Below are positions 51,600 through 62,174 of a DNA stretch of 64,000 nucleotides, piece by piece; position 1 is the stretch's first letter; the number at the start of each line of letters is the position of its first letter. Below the pieces are notes generated by a model. The model was not told the origin of the DNA, did not search any database, and was given only the letters and a program-made list of their open reading frames with translations. Source of the stretch: Ascarosepion bandense (lineage: Eukaryota; Mollusca; Cephalopoda; Sepiida; Sepiidae); NCBI GenBank assembly GCA_037127315.1, contig JBBBDQ010000330.1:6269501-6333500 (forward strand), read 5' to 3'. The position numbers were made by a program, and so were the translations under genes.

Positions 51600-52410
51600 C
51601 CTAGAGATTGAATTACAGGCTTGCCTCCCAGAGAGTAAAACACTACGCCTCCTTGGCCTTACACTCTTGGCGGACATCAAATGGAATGACTATATCGAAT
51701 CCATTGCCAAATCCGCTGCTATGAAAGTCGGTTCTCTGTGCAGGGCCTGGAAGTTTTTCCCGCCTGAATCTATCCTGCACATATATAAATCTACCATCCG
51801 TGTATTGAGTACTGCTGCCACATCTGGTCAGATGCCCCTGCTACTCTCCTTGGGCTTCTTGACAAAATACAACGGAGAATCTATAACGTGATTGATACTG
51901 ACTTGACAGACCGGCTGCAACCACTCTCTCACTGGCGTGATGTGGCTTCCCTGTGCCTCTTCTACAAATACTTTCATGGCTTCTGTTCCGATGAACTTAG
52001 ATCATTGGTGCCACCTAGGTATGAATTTACACGAGATACTAGATTAGCAACTAGATCCCAGCCTTTTACAGTAAAAAAGATAAGATGTAATCATAATTTC
52101 TACTTCAACAGCTTCTTTTCTCGTGCTTCCCGCCTGTGGAATTCCCTTTCACATGTCTGCTTTCCTGACAGCTACAATCTCCAGAAGTTTAAATGTAAGG
52201 TGAATAGACACCTCCTATCACACTAACTTGCATCTATTCTCCCAACACTCTCACCATCTACCAACCCTCATTTTCAGTATCCTTACCCGTCTGTCACCCT
52301 CCTTCTGAGTTTTCCTATATTTAACCATCCTTTCTCACCACTCTGTAACCCCCTGCACAATAGTGGCGGTGAAATGCCTTGCTCAGGGTGAAACGCTTAT
52401 AAAAAAAAAA
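51600..52410 (+). pseudogene. CR1/L2-like LINE, C-terminus and 3' end, reference copy
   Basis: The best-preserved copy of this family. 'LADIKWNDYIESIAKSAAMKVGSLCRA' and 'FPPESILHIYKSTIR' lie at 51664-51800. 'RDVASLCLFYKYFHGFCSDELRSLVPP' follows in another frame (51935-52015), then 'TRLATRSQPFTVK', 'FFSRASRLWNSLSHVCFPDSYNLQKFKCKVNRHLLSH' up to the stop at 52226. The 3' untranslated part ends with GTAACCCCCTGCACAATAG, GGTGAAACGC and an A-run (52401-52413). At least two frameshifts (near 51820-51890). The RT core is missing. Confidence 0.88.
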
Positions 52411-52427
52411 AAATCCCAGCCAAAGGC

Positions 52428-52727
52428 AAATGAATTAATAAGGGGATTTTCTAAGCATAGATTAGATGTGGCACAAGGCTGAAAGTATGGGACACCCAGT
52501 GAGGATTGAACTCACTTATTTGTAATGATTCTAGTGAGACAAGCTTCCTAACCATTACACCACCTTCAGGTGCTAAATGAATTAATATGGTGATTTTTCT
52601 AAGCATAGCTTAGATGTAACACAAGGCAAAAAGTATGGGCCACCCAGTGAGGATCGAACTCACTACTCAATTGCAATGGTTTGAACGAGATAAGCTTGCT
52701 AACCATTACACCAACTCAAGGTTCCCC
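52428..52727 (-). repeat. Two tandem tRNA-like repeat units
   Basis: Units of 148 and 152 bp (52428-52575 and 52576-52727) are followed by the start of a third. On the minus strand each has TGGTGTAATGGTTAGCAAGC (box A-like) and GAGTTCGATCC (box B-like), followed by TCACTGGGTGGCCC. A tRNA-derived sequence in tandem rather than dispersed form is uncommon. Single copies or remnants lie at 4.2, 10.2-10.9 and 46.8 kb. Confidence 0.82.
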
Positions 52728-53574
52728 AAATGAATTGATATGTCCCCAGTGGAAAAACTGTAAACTCAATGGACAGAACCATTTCAATTGCAAGTGGAAC
52801 AGGTCAACTTATTAAAGCACAAGTTTACATTAGCTGAAGACTATTGGCTCAGTACTTGTGCTGGATAGTAAATATACATTTTGAGCTATTTAGCAACTTT
52901 TGAGACTGTAAGTTTGATTTCTGCTAAATGCTGCATTTTCTTTAATAAGACTATATATATGACTAAGCTGGTGGACATTAGACTGTTTTTGGAGAGAAAA
53001 AAAGAACATCTACTCACACATGTAACAATTAAAATGTTTATAATATAAAGAACAGATAACAATAACATTTTCTACCCCCCCTCACCACACTACATTTGTA
53101 GCAGGTGTTAAAAAATTTTGCCAAATATGTTTGCAAAAACCCTATCAACAGAAGTAATTCCTTTTCAGTTTTTTGAATATGTGTAAAAATAAAACAAGCT
53201 TTGGTTCATATTGTGGTAGGATGTTAAAGGTAGCACTCTATGCTATAGAGACAATATGATGTACACAGTACACCTCACACACTTGCTAATTTACCAGTAG
53301 AATAAATCCAACCTTTCTTTCATTATTCACAGAGACTCTTAAGAACGTTCCTTGAAAGCATCTCAATAAAAAAAAAATGTCCCCCCTCCTGGTAGAATAA
53401 ATAGTTCTTTCATTTTGTTTCACTCTTTTGTTTGTCGAGTTTTTCAACACATTTAGTTTTTGTTTAATACAAAATGTTGACTTAGTGACCAGTTTGTTGA
53501 CTATGAGGTCATCAGAGGGTTTCATTACTTCACATTTTTACATTTTCTTTTTTGTCATTTGTTGTAAGTAAATA
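52728..53574. other. No gene seen
   Basis: AT-rich; short open frames on the minus strand (52886-53068, 53286-53525) without recognised domains. Confidence 0.4.
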
Positions 53575-54175
53575 TGGCTCTCCACAATTTCTTTTCTAAC
53601 TATAAAATCCTTTGTCCTTGTTTTTACATCTATTCAATCAAAAGCAAGTAGATTTCTTGTTGTTTCCTCCTTCTTCCCTCATACATCCTGCGAGTGTTAA
53701 ACTCTCCAAGCCATCTCTACTTACATCTTCCAGAAATTTCAGTTGTCTCTTTTTGATTGTGAGCAACAGTTTCTTTGTAGTTCCAGTTCTCTTCAAAATT
53801 TTATTGTTATTTATGTTTTGTCCATGATCTTTCCAGTCGTACCACATCTGTGCTTTAGTCTTTTCATCTGTTAGTAGATAGTATAATATATAAGAGATTA
53901 AATATTACATAGCAATGCAATACCTGTTTCTAAGAACATTTATTTTCCTTTCTGTTAATACTCTGCTTAGTTTCTGAAAGTCATCTTTTAACTATTCTTA
54001 CTTTTTTTTTTTTCACAATTGACACAGTTTCAGATGAGTGAAAGTGTCATGCTTTCATGCCTCTGTTTGCTACACTGCCCTAAATTTCTATACTTGCTTG
54101 ATTTTGACCTCCCCAATATGTAGTTTACATCTTGTGCTTTCTCTTTCACTGACAATCATACATTCTCTTAAAGTT
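53575..54175 (-). pseudogene. RTE-like LINE, C-terminal copy
   Basis: On the minus strand 'DDFQKLSRVLTERK' (about 53985-53945), 'TGTTKKLLLTIKKRQLKFLEDVSRDGLESLTLAG' (about 53790-53690) and upstream words matching 'LKLT..CMIVS' (54170-54120) are seen. Several stops and small deletions. Confidence 0.75.
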
Positions 54176-54631
54176 AATGGTTATTCCATTCTATCACTAT
54201 CATGTCTTTAAGATTTTTTTTCTGAGTTCATCATCTTTATAACTCCTGGAAAGTTTTCTACAGCTACCTACAAATCTATTAATAATTCTATCAATAGGGA
54301 AATAATTTTCAAAAGATATGTTGCATGACAAAATTTTAATATTTAATAAATTGACTTTGTACCATTGATTTTCAAACTGAAGCAATTTAAAAAAAAACAT
54401 GTTTGTTTGCCAGAAAACGAGACAGGAAAGGCGTCTCCAAGGTCAGATAAAAATTTTATTCAGTAATACTTTTCTGACCTGCAATTCCATCATTACTATT
54501 CCACCCTTGTTTCTCCTAACATTAACAGTTGATGAGTCAATTCCATATGTGTCAAATACATTATGCATGGGAATGCTAGGGACCTCTTAAGTTTCTTCTT
54601 TCTGCCTATTTTGCCTCCTCCCTTTTCTTTC
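54176..54631. other. No gene seen
   Basis: Unassigned sequence leading into the minisatellite. Confidence 0.4.
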
Positions 54632-55095
54632 TTTCCACTCTCTATCTTTGTGCTCCCTTTTCTTTCTTTCCACCTCTCTATCTTTGTGCTCCCTTTTCTT
54701 TCTTTCCACTCTCTATCTTTGTGCTCCCTTTTCTTTCTTTCCACTCTCTATCTTTGTGCTCCCTTTTCTTTCTTTCCACTCTCTATCTTTGTGCTCCCTT
54801 TTCTTTCTTTCCACTCTCTATCTTTGTGCTCCCTTTTCTTTCTTTCCACTCTCTATCTTTGTGCTCCCTTTTCTTTCTTTCCACTCTCTATCTTTGTGCT
54901 CCCTTTTCTTTCTTTCCACTCTCTATCTTTGTGCTCCCTTTTCTTTCTTTCCACTCTCTATCTTTGTGCTCCCTTTTCTTTCTTTCCACTCTCTATCTTT
55001 GTGCTCCCTTTTCTTTCTTTCCACTCTCTATCTTTGTGCCCTTTTCTTTCTTTCCCCCTCATCTTTGTCCCTTTTCTTTCTTTCTCTCTCTCTCT
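54632..55095. repeat. 35-bp polypyrimidine minisatellite, about 12 units
   Basis: Near-identical units of CTCTATCTTTGTGCTCCC plus TTTTCTTTCTTTCCACT. Copies 3 to 11 appear identical; variant and shortened units occur at both ends, and (CT)n at 55082-55098. The plus strand is almost purely pyrimidine. Because 35 is not a multiple of 3 and the unit has no stops, all three plus-strand frames stay open and give the same 35-residue period; these 128-219 residue frames are by-products and not proteins. Confidence 0.95.
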
Positions 55096-55389
55096 TTCTC
55101 CCTATAAAAAAAAGAAATCTCATCAAATTACCTCACCTGGTATGCATGTGGAAACAAATTATCCATTTTATAGATTTAAAATGGTATTCTGGACTGGCTA
55201 GAACATTGTTAATTCATCCATACTTTATGTGTTTAAATTTACCATTTCTTCTTTTTGATGTTAATTTTTTAAAGAAAAAAATCAAAATTCATTTGATAGG
55301 GGATTAAATTTTTTTTTGTTTTTTTCCACATGGTGTGTTACACTTCAAACCACTTCACCCAATCCTAATATTTACCCCACTTACACATT
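55096..55389. other. No gene seen
   Basis: AT-rich. Confidence 0.4.
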
Positions 55390-55515
55390 ACTGGATTTGC
55401 ATTGTAGTGCAATGGATATTGGCTCAGAATGAGAAATTAGAGAGCTGAGTTTGAATTTGTTGCATTCACTTACATGCAAATAATCTTGGGAAAGGAATTA
55501 ATCTAGGTACCTCCA
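55390..55515 (+). mobile_element. tRNA-derived SINE, family A, partial
   Basis: GCATTGTAGTGCAATGGATATTGGC (box A region), GAGCTGAGTTTGAATTTG (box B region) and TGCAAATAATCTTGGGAAAGG; the 3' half is missing. Nothing recognised in 55516-55841. Confidence 0.7.
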
Positions 55516-55841
55516 CTCATTTTCAATATCTAAATTTTAAATTGAATTTTTAAAAATGTTTTCTTGAAATTTTTATTTTAGTTTTCATTGCAAGCTAAAT
55601 GATTAAATATACTATTTCTAGTAAGCAAAATATTTTGGTATATTTCAAACAGAAATTATATTGATTGGAATGCAAAATTCTTCAAATTTTCGGCCATTTT
55701 TAAGTGATCAACACATTTGTAAACAAGTTAATTCTCGGTTTTAATAATCTTACAAAGATAAAATATACATCTTTGACACATGATTTTTGGAAAATTAGCA
55801 AATTTAATGTTAAATTAATCTGATTTACACAAGTGTGTATG

Positions 55842-55966
55842 TGTAATATAGCAATCTGGCCCCACCCGAGGAAGGTTGATGCAATCGATGGTGTTTCCCG
55901 TCGGTGAAGGGGTTGGCGAACGACAAGACAGGTGTTTGAGAAATACATCCTGTCGGGGTCTCGGAG
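55842..55966 (+). repeat. LTR fragment, 5' copy (first 117 bp)
   Basis: 115 of 117 bases match 57209-57325, starting exactly at TGTAATATAGC. The similarity ends near 55958-55966, where sequence passes into the env-like region, so the rest of the LTR and the gag-pol part are missing. Confidence 0.85.
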
Positions 55967-56581
55967 CAAGCTTGTCGCCCAAGCCCCGCTGGCCAGTATA
56001 CGGATAAAGGAGGGGTGTACTGCTTACAATGATCACATGGTGTTGGCTGCACAGGTTAACGGTGACTCAAGATTTAGAAACGTAGGGAAGCTACAGCTCA
56101 CACCCATAAACGTCTCTGGTTCAGTGGTTTGGTCCCCAATTACGCAGAAATTTCCCAATTTTTCAGTGGACACCATGCCGGTAGAATTGCGCGATATGGA
56201 GGAGATTCCTATCCGCAAACTAGTAAATACCTTGGAACAGATATGGAAAGATTTAGTGAAGGATATGAAGAACTCCCGAAGAAGTTGACGATAGGAGTCA
56301 GTGCTGGCTTAGTCGGCGTAATGATAATCCTTGGAATAATAGCTAGGAAGCGGATTTTTAAGTGTGAAAGAAGCAACAGTGCTTCAGGAAAGGAAAGGGA
56401 GTTATCCGTTGTGAATAGTACTCCAGGGTCAACGGGTGTTCAACACTCAAATGTCTCTGTGTTAAACAGAGAGATGTCAACAAATCAGATATGCTTGGAT
56501 TCGAATCCAGAGGAAGTAGTTAAAGGAAAAGAAAACATTGTACAAACTAAGGAACTACGAGTCACGGGTCCATTTTTTTAG
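55967..56581 (+). pseudogene. Envelope-like protein remnant of LTR element
   Basis: Two overlapping frames carry it. The first (from 55967 to a stop at 56287) shows an ectodomain-like stretch with 'WSPITQKFPNFSVDTMP' and 'VNTLEQIWKDLV'. The second covers 56285-56581 and holds one membrane segment, 'IGVSAGLVGVMIILGIIA', a basic stop-transfer 'RKRIFKC' and a tail of about 75 polar residues to the stop at 56579. The switch near 56270-56290 indicates a frameshift. One membrane anchor close to the C-terminus, position 3' of the missing pol, and the following purine tract and LTR suggest an envelope-type gene; the sequence itself is not recognised. The N-terminal part is deleted. Confidence 0.55.
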
Positions 56582-57208
56582 ACTAAATTAAGATAGATGA
56601 AACCTCTAATCCTCCACAAGTAAATTGCATGCGGATTAACGTTGGAATCGGGGTAATTTTCTTCGTTTTCTATTGAACATTTCTCGGTCAGACTATGAAT
56701 GATATGTACTGCAGATAATGGCAGTTTTTCTGTGTTCAAACATAGTATGTTTGAAATTAAATTAAATTAAATGAAGTTACATGTGTAACAATAAACTCGA
56801 GTGGAAACACGCATGGTGTTGGTCAAAGGTCATTTACTCGATGTCAGTTTAGAAACTGGGGCGCGGTTACCGCCTATGATCATATGGTCGTGCATCGAGG
56901 CGTCTACGCGTATGGACAGTCGAGAAAGGAAACGAACATTGAAAGTTACAGAAACTTAAAAAAAAACAAAAAAAAAAACAATGAAACATCGAGCTGGGAG
57001 AACATTATGAAAATTCCACAATGGACACGAACATTGTTGGGTTGCCGATGTAGGCTCCCCTATATTTTTTTTTTTTTTTGTTGTTTTGTTTGTTTTGGCG
57101 TGCACATGTTTTGTACAATTGTCGGGCTTGTGTGGCATGGGGGGGGGTGAGGGTGTTGCGCTTAAAATGTCCTTAGGTGAACATTTTGGAAAATGGGAGG
57201 GCGAGGAG

Positions 57209-57674
57209 TGTAATATAGCAATCTGGCCCCACCCGAGGAAGGTTGATGCAATCGATGGTGTTTCCCGTCGGTGAAGGGGTCGGCGAACGACAAGACAGGT
57301 ATTTGAGAAATACATCCTGTCGGGGCCTGGAGCGGATGTCGCAGGGTTATGAGTCGGGCTCATTTGACCTTATTTCCGACAGCGGCGGAAATGACTACGG
57401 AGGCAAACAGAACAGGTGTCTCTTGGAATTACGTGGGCGAGGCAAAACCGGAAGGAAAAGTCCCGGTTCTAGAAGACTATAAAAAGACCTTGACACACGG
57501 ATTCGCCAGCAGAGAACGGCCAGTGGAAGCAGAGAGACACCACAGGCAAGACTACACTCCCGTCGACCCATTCTATGTGCGCTCTCACTCTTCGTCGTCA
57601 GGAATAAAAATATAACCTTATATTTTTATATATGCGTGTTCTCGTTGTTTGTCGTCGTACGGCGATATATAACA
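57209..57674 (+). repeat. 3' LTR
   Basis: Starts TGTAATATAG and ends ATATAACA, matching the TG...CA rule. A TATAAAAAG box at 57479 and an AATAAA polyadenylation signal at 57602 give the usual U3-R-U5 order. It is preceded by a purine tract. The open frames inside it (57243-57482, 57349-57615) are probably not coding. Confidence 0.8.
57479..57487 (+). promoter_or_regulatory. TATA box in LTR
   Basis: TATAAAAAG, about 120 bp before the AATAAA at 57602, in the position expected for the promoter of an LTR retrotransposon. Confidence 0.6.
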
Positions 57675-58724
57675 TACGGTGATCACAAGTAACATAATTC
57701 TATAAATTTGTTTTCTGTAAGAGGAAGAAACCCTGAAACACATGACCTTTTAATTTACATAGAAATTACCATACAAAAAAACTTCAAAAACACAAAAAAA
57801 AAAATTAAAAATTATTTTAAAAGTAAGAAGGCACAATGCTTTGTATGAAACTTTTTAATTTTTGATTAGTAAACATAATCTTTGCTTAATAAGTTTTTAA
57901 ACTAACCTCCAACAAATCTTGAAGTTTTTTAAAAATATTTTTGAAATCTTATAAATTATTATAATTTAAAAAAAATGAAAACAATTATTAATTGAAAAAA
58001 TTTTTCTTCAGACTATAATGTTCTTAATTTATATTATTTATTAAAGTAATTGAAAGCTTATCAAATTGAACAATGTCAGTGATAATAAATTTTTTTATTT
58101 TATTATTGGAAGCATATTTTTGGAAATAAAGGCATTATTTTTCAAAATATAATAGATGATTTCCATTTGCTAATGAGTTCTGTGTTTAACTAATAAAACC
58201 AATTATTGTAACAAAATTTAATTTCTTAAAATTAATGAATTTACATGGAGGCGGGTAACAGATGTAAAAAAAAAAAAAAAAAAAGTATTTTTACCAAGAT
58301 TTTTAAAAAATAATAATTTCATTCATTTTTGAATAAGTCCTGAAAATTTTTTAGTAAAATCTGACAATTATTTTATTATTGCAAGAATTTCCAAATTAAT
58401 GTGTTTGTCACCAGAAAAAAAAACTGAGTTATCTAATATTATGTTTTCCAGTGTAAACTCTCGTAATTATTTGGTTACCCACTAACTAAAATCAAGACAA
58501 GATTTTTTTGACCAAAATTTTGAACATGTTAGAAGGGATAAAAAAATTTAAAAAAATAAGAGGAAAGATCAAAGTATTTTTTTTACTTAATAATATAAAC
58601 ATTTTGATGGAAGAAGTTTGTTTTTTAAGTTTAGGGCCTTTTTTATTTATACCATGTTGTTTTTGTTTTTTTTTTTTCAGCGATTCAGTGGCGGTTCCTA
58701 GCTTAATCGATTTCTTCTCCCCCC
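57675..58724. other. AT-rich stretch, no gene seen
   Basis: Very AT-rich with many T and A runs. TTTTTTTTTCAG at 58670-58680 looks like a splice acceptor, but no coding exon follows. The abrupt fall in CpG after 57675 supports the LTR end there. Confidence 0.5.
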
Positions 58725-58790
58725 CATCTATGGGTTAAATAGCAGGACAGATTGGGTTCCATAGCTTTGGTTGGCAACCAGTCTACCTCA
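58725..58790 (+). mobile_element. Family A SINE fragment
   Basis: ATGGGTTAAATAGCAGGACAG, GGGTTCCATAGCTTTGGTTGG and CAACCAGTCTAC are the centre of family A; both ends are missing. Confidence 0.7.
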
Positions 58791-58959
58791 CCCAGAGGAT
58801 AAAGAAGTTTGCATAGGGTCTACAGAAGCATCAATGACTCCCCTTGTCAATAGCAAGAGGTCAATAATGGCGTAGACTCCACTGAGAGCCCTAGGGTTTA
58901 GGTTGCGTACATATTACTAAATTGTAGACAAGAGACAAGTCTGTCTGGTGTTTCTGTAT

Positions 58960-59410
58960 TCGAAGAATCCACAATGTTATTTGTTTCAACTTGGCATCTC
59001 GGCTTTACTTACTTTCCCACTTCTCTGTACCTTTTTGTAATATTTTCATGGCAAATGTTTTGATGGTCGTTATTCATTAGCACCTAAAGATAAATAAAAT
59101 ACAAGATTGGCAGGTCTCATCCTTTTACTGTTGAAATTACTGAATGTAACCATAAATTTTATTCTAAAAGAATATTCTCTTGCACTTTTTGCATGTGTAA
59201 CTCTCTTCTGACTACTTGCTTTTATTTCCTCAACTATGATCTTCAAAGAATTAATGCAGCATTAATCATAATCTTGTCTCTTATTTCTTTAAAATCCTGT
59301 TGTTTTCCTTTCTACTGTATATTTTTTTTCTTGGTTTCTTTCACTCTCAGCAATCCCTTGTGTGTAAGTGGTTTTTTAGCCTTGCTTGAGGTAAAATGAT
59401 ACTAAATATA
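58960..59410 (+). pseudogene. CR1/L2-like LINE, C-terminus and 3' end, old copy
   Basis: Fragments 'TRLAGSHPFTVEITECNHKFYSKRIFS' (59107-59185) and 'FLNYDLQRINAAL' (59230-59265) follow the reference at 52.05-52.2 kb. The end has TGTGTGTAAGTGG and CTTGCTTGAGGTAAAATGAT with a weak A-tail. Confidence 0.68.
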
Positions 59411-60211
59411 ATACCTGGGAGACTTTTATTTATTTATTTTTTTCTTGTGATAGTGTCAGGGGATTTTATATGCCAATGAAGGTCTGTATTTTTCTTCTTT
59501 AGCATTCAAAATTCATTTAATTTTTCTTGGTTTATTTCATATATGTGATTTTCATCTGGTTGCAAAATTTTAGGTAAATCGTCTTAGCTGTGTTGATACT
59601 TGAAAATTAATGAGTTTTTAATTTCTTTCACCTGTTTGCAGCCAGTGGGGATAGTATAGGAGTGTAAAAAAAATATATTTTGAGTTCAAAGTTGATTTAC
59701 GTTTGTTTTAATTAACTATAAATTTAGTAGCTGTAGTTAATTGAAAAAAGAAATTAGTTAAGAAAGGACAAAATAAAAAGGATATTTAACTAATTTTCTT
59801 AAATAAACTCTTACATAAAGTTGTATAAAAAAGTGGTGGAATATACTTGTATTGTTGATTAATATTCTTCTAAACCATGAATGTTTACATGAATGTCTTT
59901 CAGAGACCTTATCTCTAACATAAACATATATGTTGGTTACGCAATAAGATTATTGAGGCGATTAACACTACATATGTCGAATTCAAGCTCAATTGCACAC
60001 ACACACACATATATATAAAAAATCATTTGATTGCGAGGACATAAAACTTACATAACAACTCAACTTGTACCTCATTGTGGGTTGAGGCTGTGAAGTACTT
60101 TTTGCTCTGTCTGGATAGCCTAGGTGTTGAGCACTGCCACTTATTGCTTTTATTTTATTTTATTTTTTGTTAGTTACACCAATATTTCATTTGGAATGTG
60201 TGTGTGAACAT

Positions 60212-60261
<50 letters not shown>

Positions 60262-60265
60262 GCAT
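59411..60265. other. No gene seen
   Basis: AT-rich; (CA)n and (TA)n near 59998-60018 and a long (TA)n at 60220-60260. Confidence 0.4.
60220..60260. repeat. (TA)n microsatellite
   Basis: (CA)n passing into about 20 TA units, directly before the H5 SINE. Confidence 0.95.
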
Positions 60266-60502
60266 TGCTCATTCAATGAAATGAATTAGAGCGCTCTAGC
60301 TATTGGGCGTGTATAATGATATATGCTAAAAAGTCTGCCTACTTCCACCGAACTCCCATAGCCCAGGGGTAGAGTCGCCGACTGACGCCATTTCGGTCGA
60401 GTTTCAATCCTGGGTAAAAAAGCAATCAGAGTCTAACCGTACTGATGAGCTGTGATACGGCAAAACAGATCTGTCTGCGGATGACTATATATATATATAT
60501 CA
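60266..60502 (+). mobile_element. tRNA-derived SINE with 3' hammerhead motif (copy H5)
   Basis: Same subfamily as H1 and H3: GCTCATTCAATG head, GGGCGTGTATAATGATATATGC, AAAAGTCTGCCTAC, box A-like TAGCCCAGGGGTAGAGTCG, box B-like GAGTTTCAATCC, motif at 60430-60486 and (TA)n. Confidence 0.82.
60430..60486 (+). ncRNA. Hammerhead motif with G-to-A core change (H5)
   Basis: CTGATGA at 60442-60448, stem II GCTGT/ACGGC with one wobble, AAAA in place of GAAA (60462-60465), stem III ACA/TGT with C at the cleavage site, stem I CCGTA/TGCGG and the outer AGTC/GACT all kept. Only the invariant G is lost, again at a CpG. Confidence 0.78.
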
Positions 60503-60555
60503 TAATGATAATCTATGTATACTGTCTTAATATGTATAGGAAAAACTACTAAAAA

Positions 60556-60646
60556 GTTGTAAGTTAAAAATGTATTTTTTGACAGTTTTTATTTATTTAT
60601 TTCTATAAATAAATACTATCAAAAAAATACATTTTTAACTTACAAC
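60556..60646. repeat. Foldback, about 43-bp arms
   Basis: GTTGTAAGTTAAAAATGTATTTTTTGA and following bases pair with their reverse complement ending at 60646, with a TTCTA-type loop at 60601-60605 and very few mismatches. (TA)n follows. It lies 50 bp after the H5 SINE. Confidence 0.85.
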
Positions 60647-61261
60647 TATATATATATATAGTAACAAGCTTTTTTTTTTGTAAAGCATGACAAGAGAAGT
60701 GACTGAAAGCACTTGGAAAAATAAGAAATGCAAAAAGGTTTCATAATTATCTCCAGCATATATAATCTCAGTGGTTTTCAAACTTTTTTTTCTATGGGCC
60801 ACATTTTTGGAATTAAAATTTATTTGTGCCTCCCCAAATTTTATGTGATAAAAAAGACATTTAAAAATAATAAAAAAAACAGTATTGAAGGTAGATAAAT
60901 GCAGGTTCAAAGTCAGAACATTATAATTTATATCTCTTCAAATTTGCAGACCTGAGTTATTCTTAATATTTTATATAATGTAAAAATATCACAGTGATAA
61001 AACCAGTCAATAATTATTTATATTGGGACTCATGCATGCAATTATAAGTAATCCATAATAATAACTTAAATTTTGAAATCATATTTATTTTTGGCATATG
61101 AATTTTTGAAATTGTTTCTAAATCTTCGATGGTCTTTCAATCATTCTAACTCAACTGCTATCTTCTGTTGCATCTATAATGTGCACCGCACTATTTGGGA
61201 ACCACTGATACTCATAATCTCAGGATGATTGATTTGTTATATAGCTTGTTTACCCTTTGTA
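60647..61261. other. No gene seen
   Basis: Words such as CTCAGTGGTTTTCAAAC, TGTGCACCGCACTATTTGGGAACC resemble ends of unclassified dispersed repeats (60765-61215 has near-complementary ends GTGGTTTTCAAACT and TTTGGGAACCACT), so an old DNA transposon is possible. Confidence 0.45.
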
Positions 61262-62010
61262 GATTATTTTAAGCATGACTGTTGGATCCATAGCTGAATC
61301 TGCTGTTAGGAATCTCGATTCACTGTGTAGAGCCAGAAAATGTCTCATCTGAACCCATCTTGCACACACACACACACACACATATATACCATCCATCTGT
61401 GCATTGAATACTGCTGCCACATCTGGTCGGATACCCTTGCTATTCATTTTGAGGTTCTTGTCAAAATCCAATAGAGAATCTGAATTGAAATCAATCCCGA
61501 CCTGGTAGCCCTGGTAGCTCAACTCCAGTCACTTTCTCACTGACATAATGTGGCTTCCCTCTTTTTTACAAATACTTTCATGGTTTCTGCTCCATTTAGT
61601 GTATCTCTCTGGTGCCCCCTTTACATGAATTTACTCAAGCTGCTAGACTAGAAAGTAGGTCCCACCCTCTTACAGTGAAACCAATCAAATGTAAACACAA
61701 CTTCTACTCTAACAGCTTCTTTTCTAGCACTTTTTGCCTGTGGCATTCCCTTCTGTATACTTGCTTCCCTGATAGCTACAATCTCCGAGAATTTAAATGT
61801 AATGTCATTTGCCATCTCTTATCTCCTTGACGTGCAATCCTTTTCCTAACAACCTTTGTATCATGTTCTTCTCCCTTTTCACAAAAGTGTTCACATCTTT
61901 CTCTTACACCCACTTTAACTTAGTCCTCTTTCTCATCACTCTCCTCTTATATAACCCCTGTGTGCCAATGACAGTACTACTTTGCTTGGGGTGAAATGGT
62001 TATAAAAAAA
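61262..62010 (+). pseudogene. CR1/L2-like LINE, C-terminus and 3' end
   Basis: 'SIAESAVRNLDSLCRARKCL' (61285-61345), a (CA)n tract where 'HIYKST' should be coded (61363-61382), 'EYCCHIWSDTLAIHF' (61407-61450), 'LARLESRSHPLTVKPIKCKHNFYSNSFFS' (61640-61725) and 'CFPDSYNLREFKCNVICHLLSP' (61765-61830), then the 3' end GCTTGGGGTGAAATGG and A-run. Stops and shifts. Confidence 0.83.
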
Positions 62011-62174
62011 AAAAAAAAGCTCAAATATATTTAAGAATTTTTTATTTGATTTTGGATTTTGGTGGGGGGCTGGAGCAAATATTGTAATTTTATTATAAAG
62101 GCCAATCTCCTTTACGAACTGTAAAATCTCAATTTGTTCAGTATTTTTAAACAGTTCCTTTTAGGTTATCTACT

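Larger units (their letters stand above)
55842..57674 (+). mobile_element. Internally deleted LTR retrotransposon
   Basis: A 117-bp LTR start, an envelope-like remnant (55967-56581), 627 bp of untranslated sequence, a purine tract GGGAGGGCGAGGAG directly before the second LTR, and a complete 466-bp 3' LTR (57209-57674). The bases before the first LTR (TATG, 55838-55841) and after the last (TACG, 57675-57678) differ only by a C/T change and may be the 4-bp target duplication. The region is far richer in CpG than its surroundings. Gag, protease, RT and integrase are absent. Confidence 0.78.

Noticed and set aside
54563..55307. Long open frames rich in F, L and S over the 35-bp repeat
   Set aside because: All three frames are open only because the repeat unit lacks stops and has a length that cycles the frames; there is no non-repetitive coding part.
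55825..57363. Minus-strand frames with 'RRETPSIASTF' at both LTR copies
   Set aside because: They are duplicated only because the LTR is; the opposite strand carries the promoter, polyadenylation signal and env-like frame.
57209..57690. Alternative LTR end at GGTGATCA with CAAG as duplication
   Set aside because: It would need the 5' LTR to start at TGTGTATG, but the 3' LTR is preceded by the purine tract right before TGTAATATAG, so the shared start fixes the border there.
58670..58740. Splice acceptor and host exon
   Set aside because: The T-run plus CAG looks right, but what follows runs into a SINE fragment with no coding potential.
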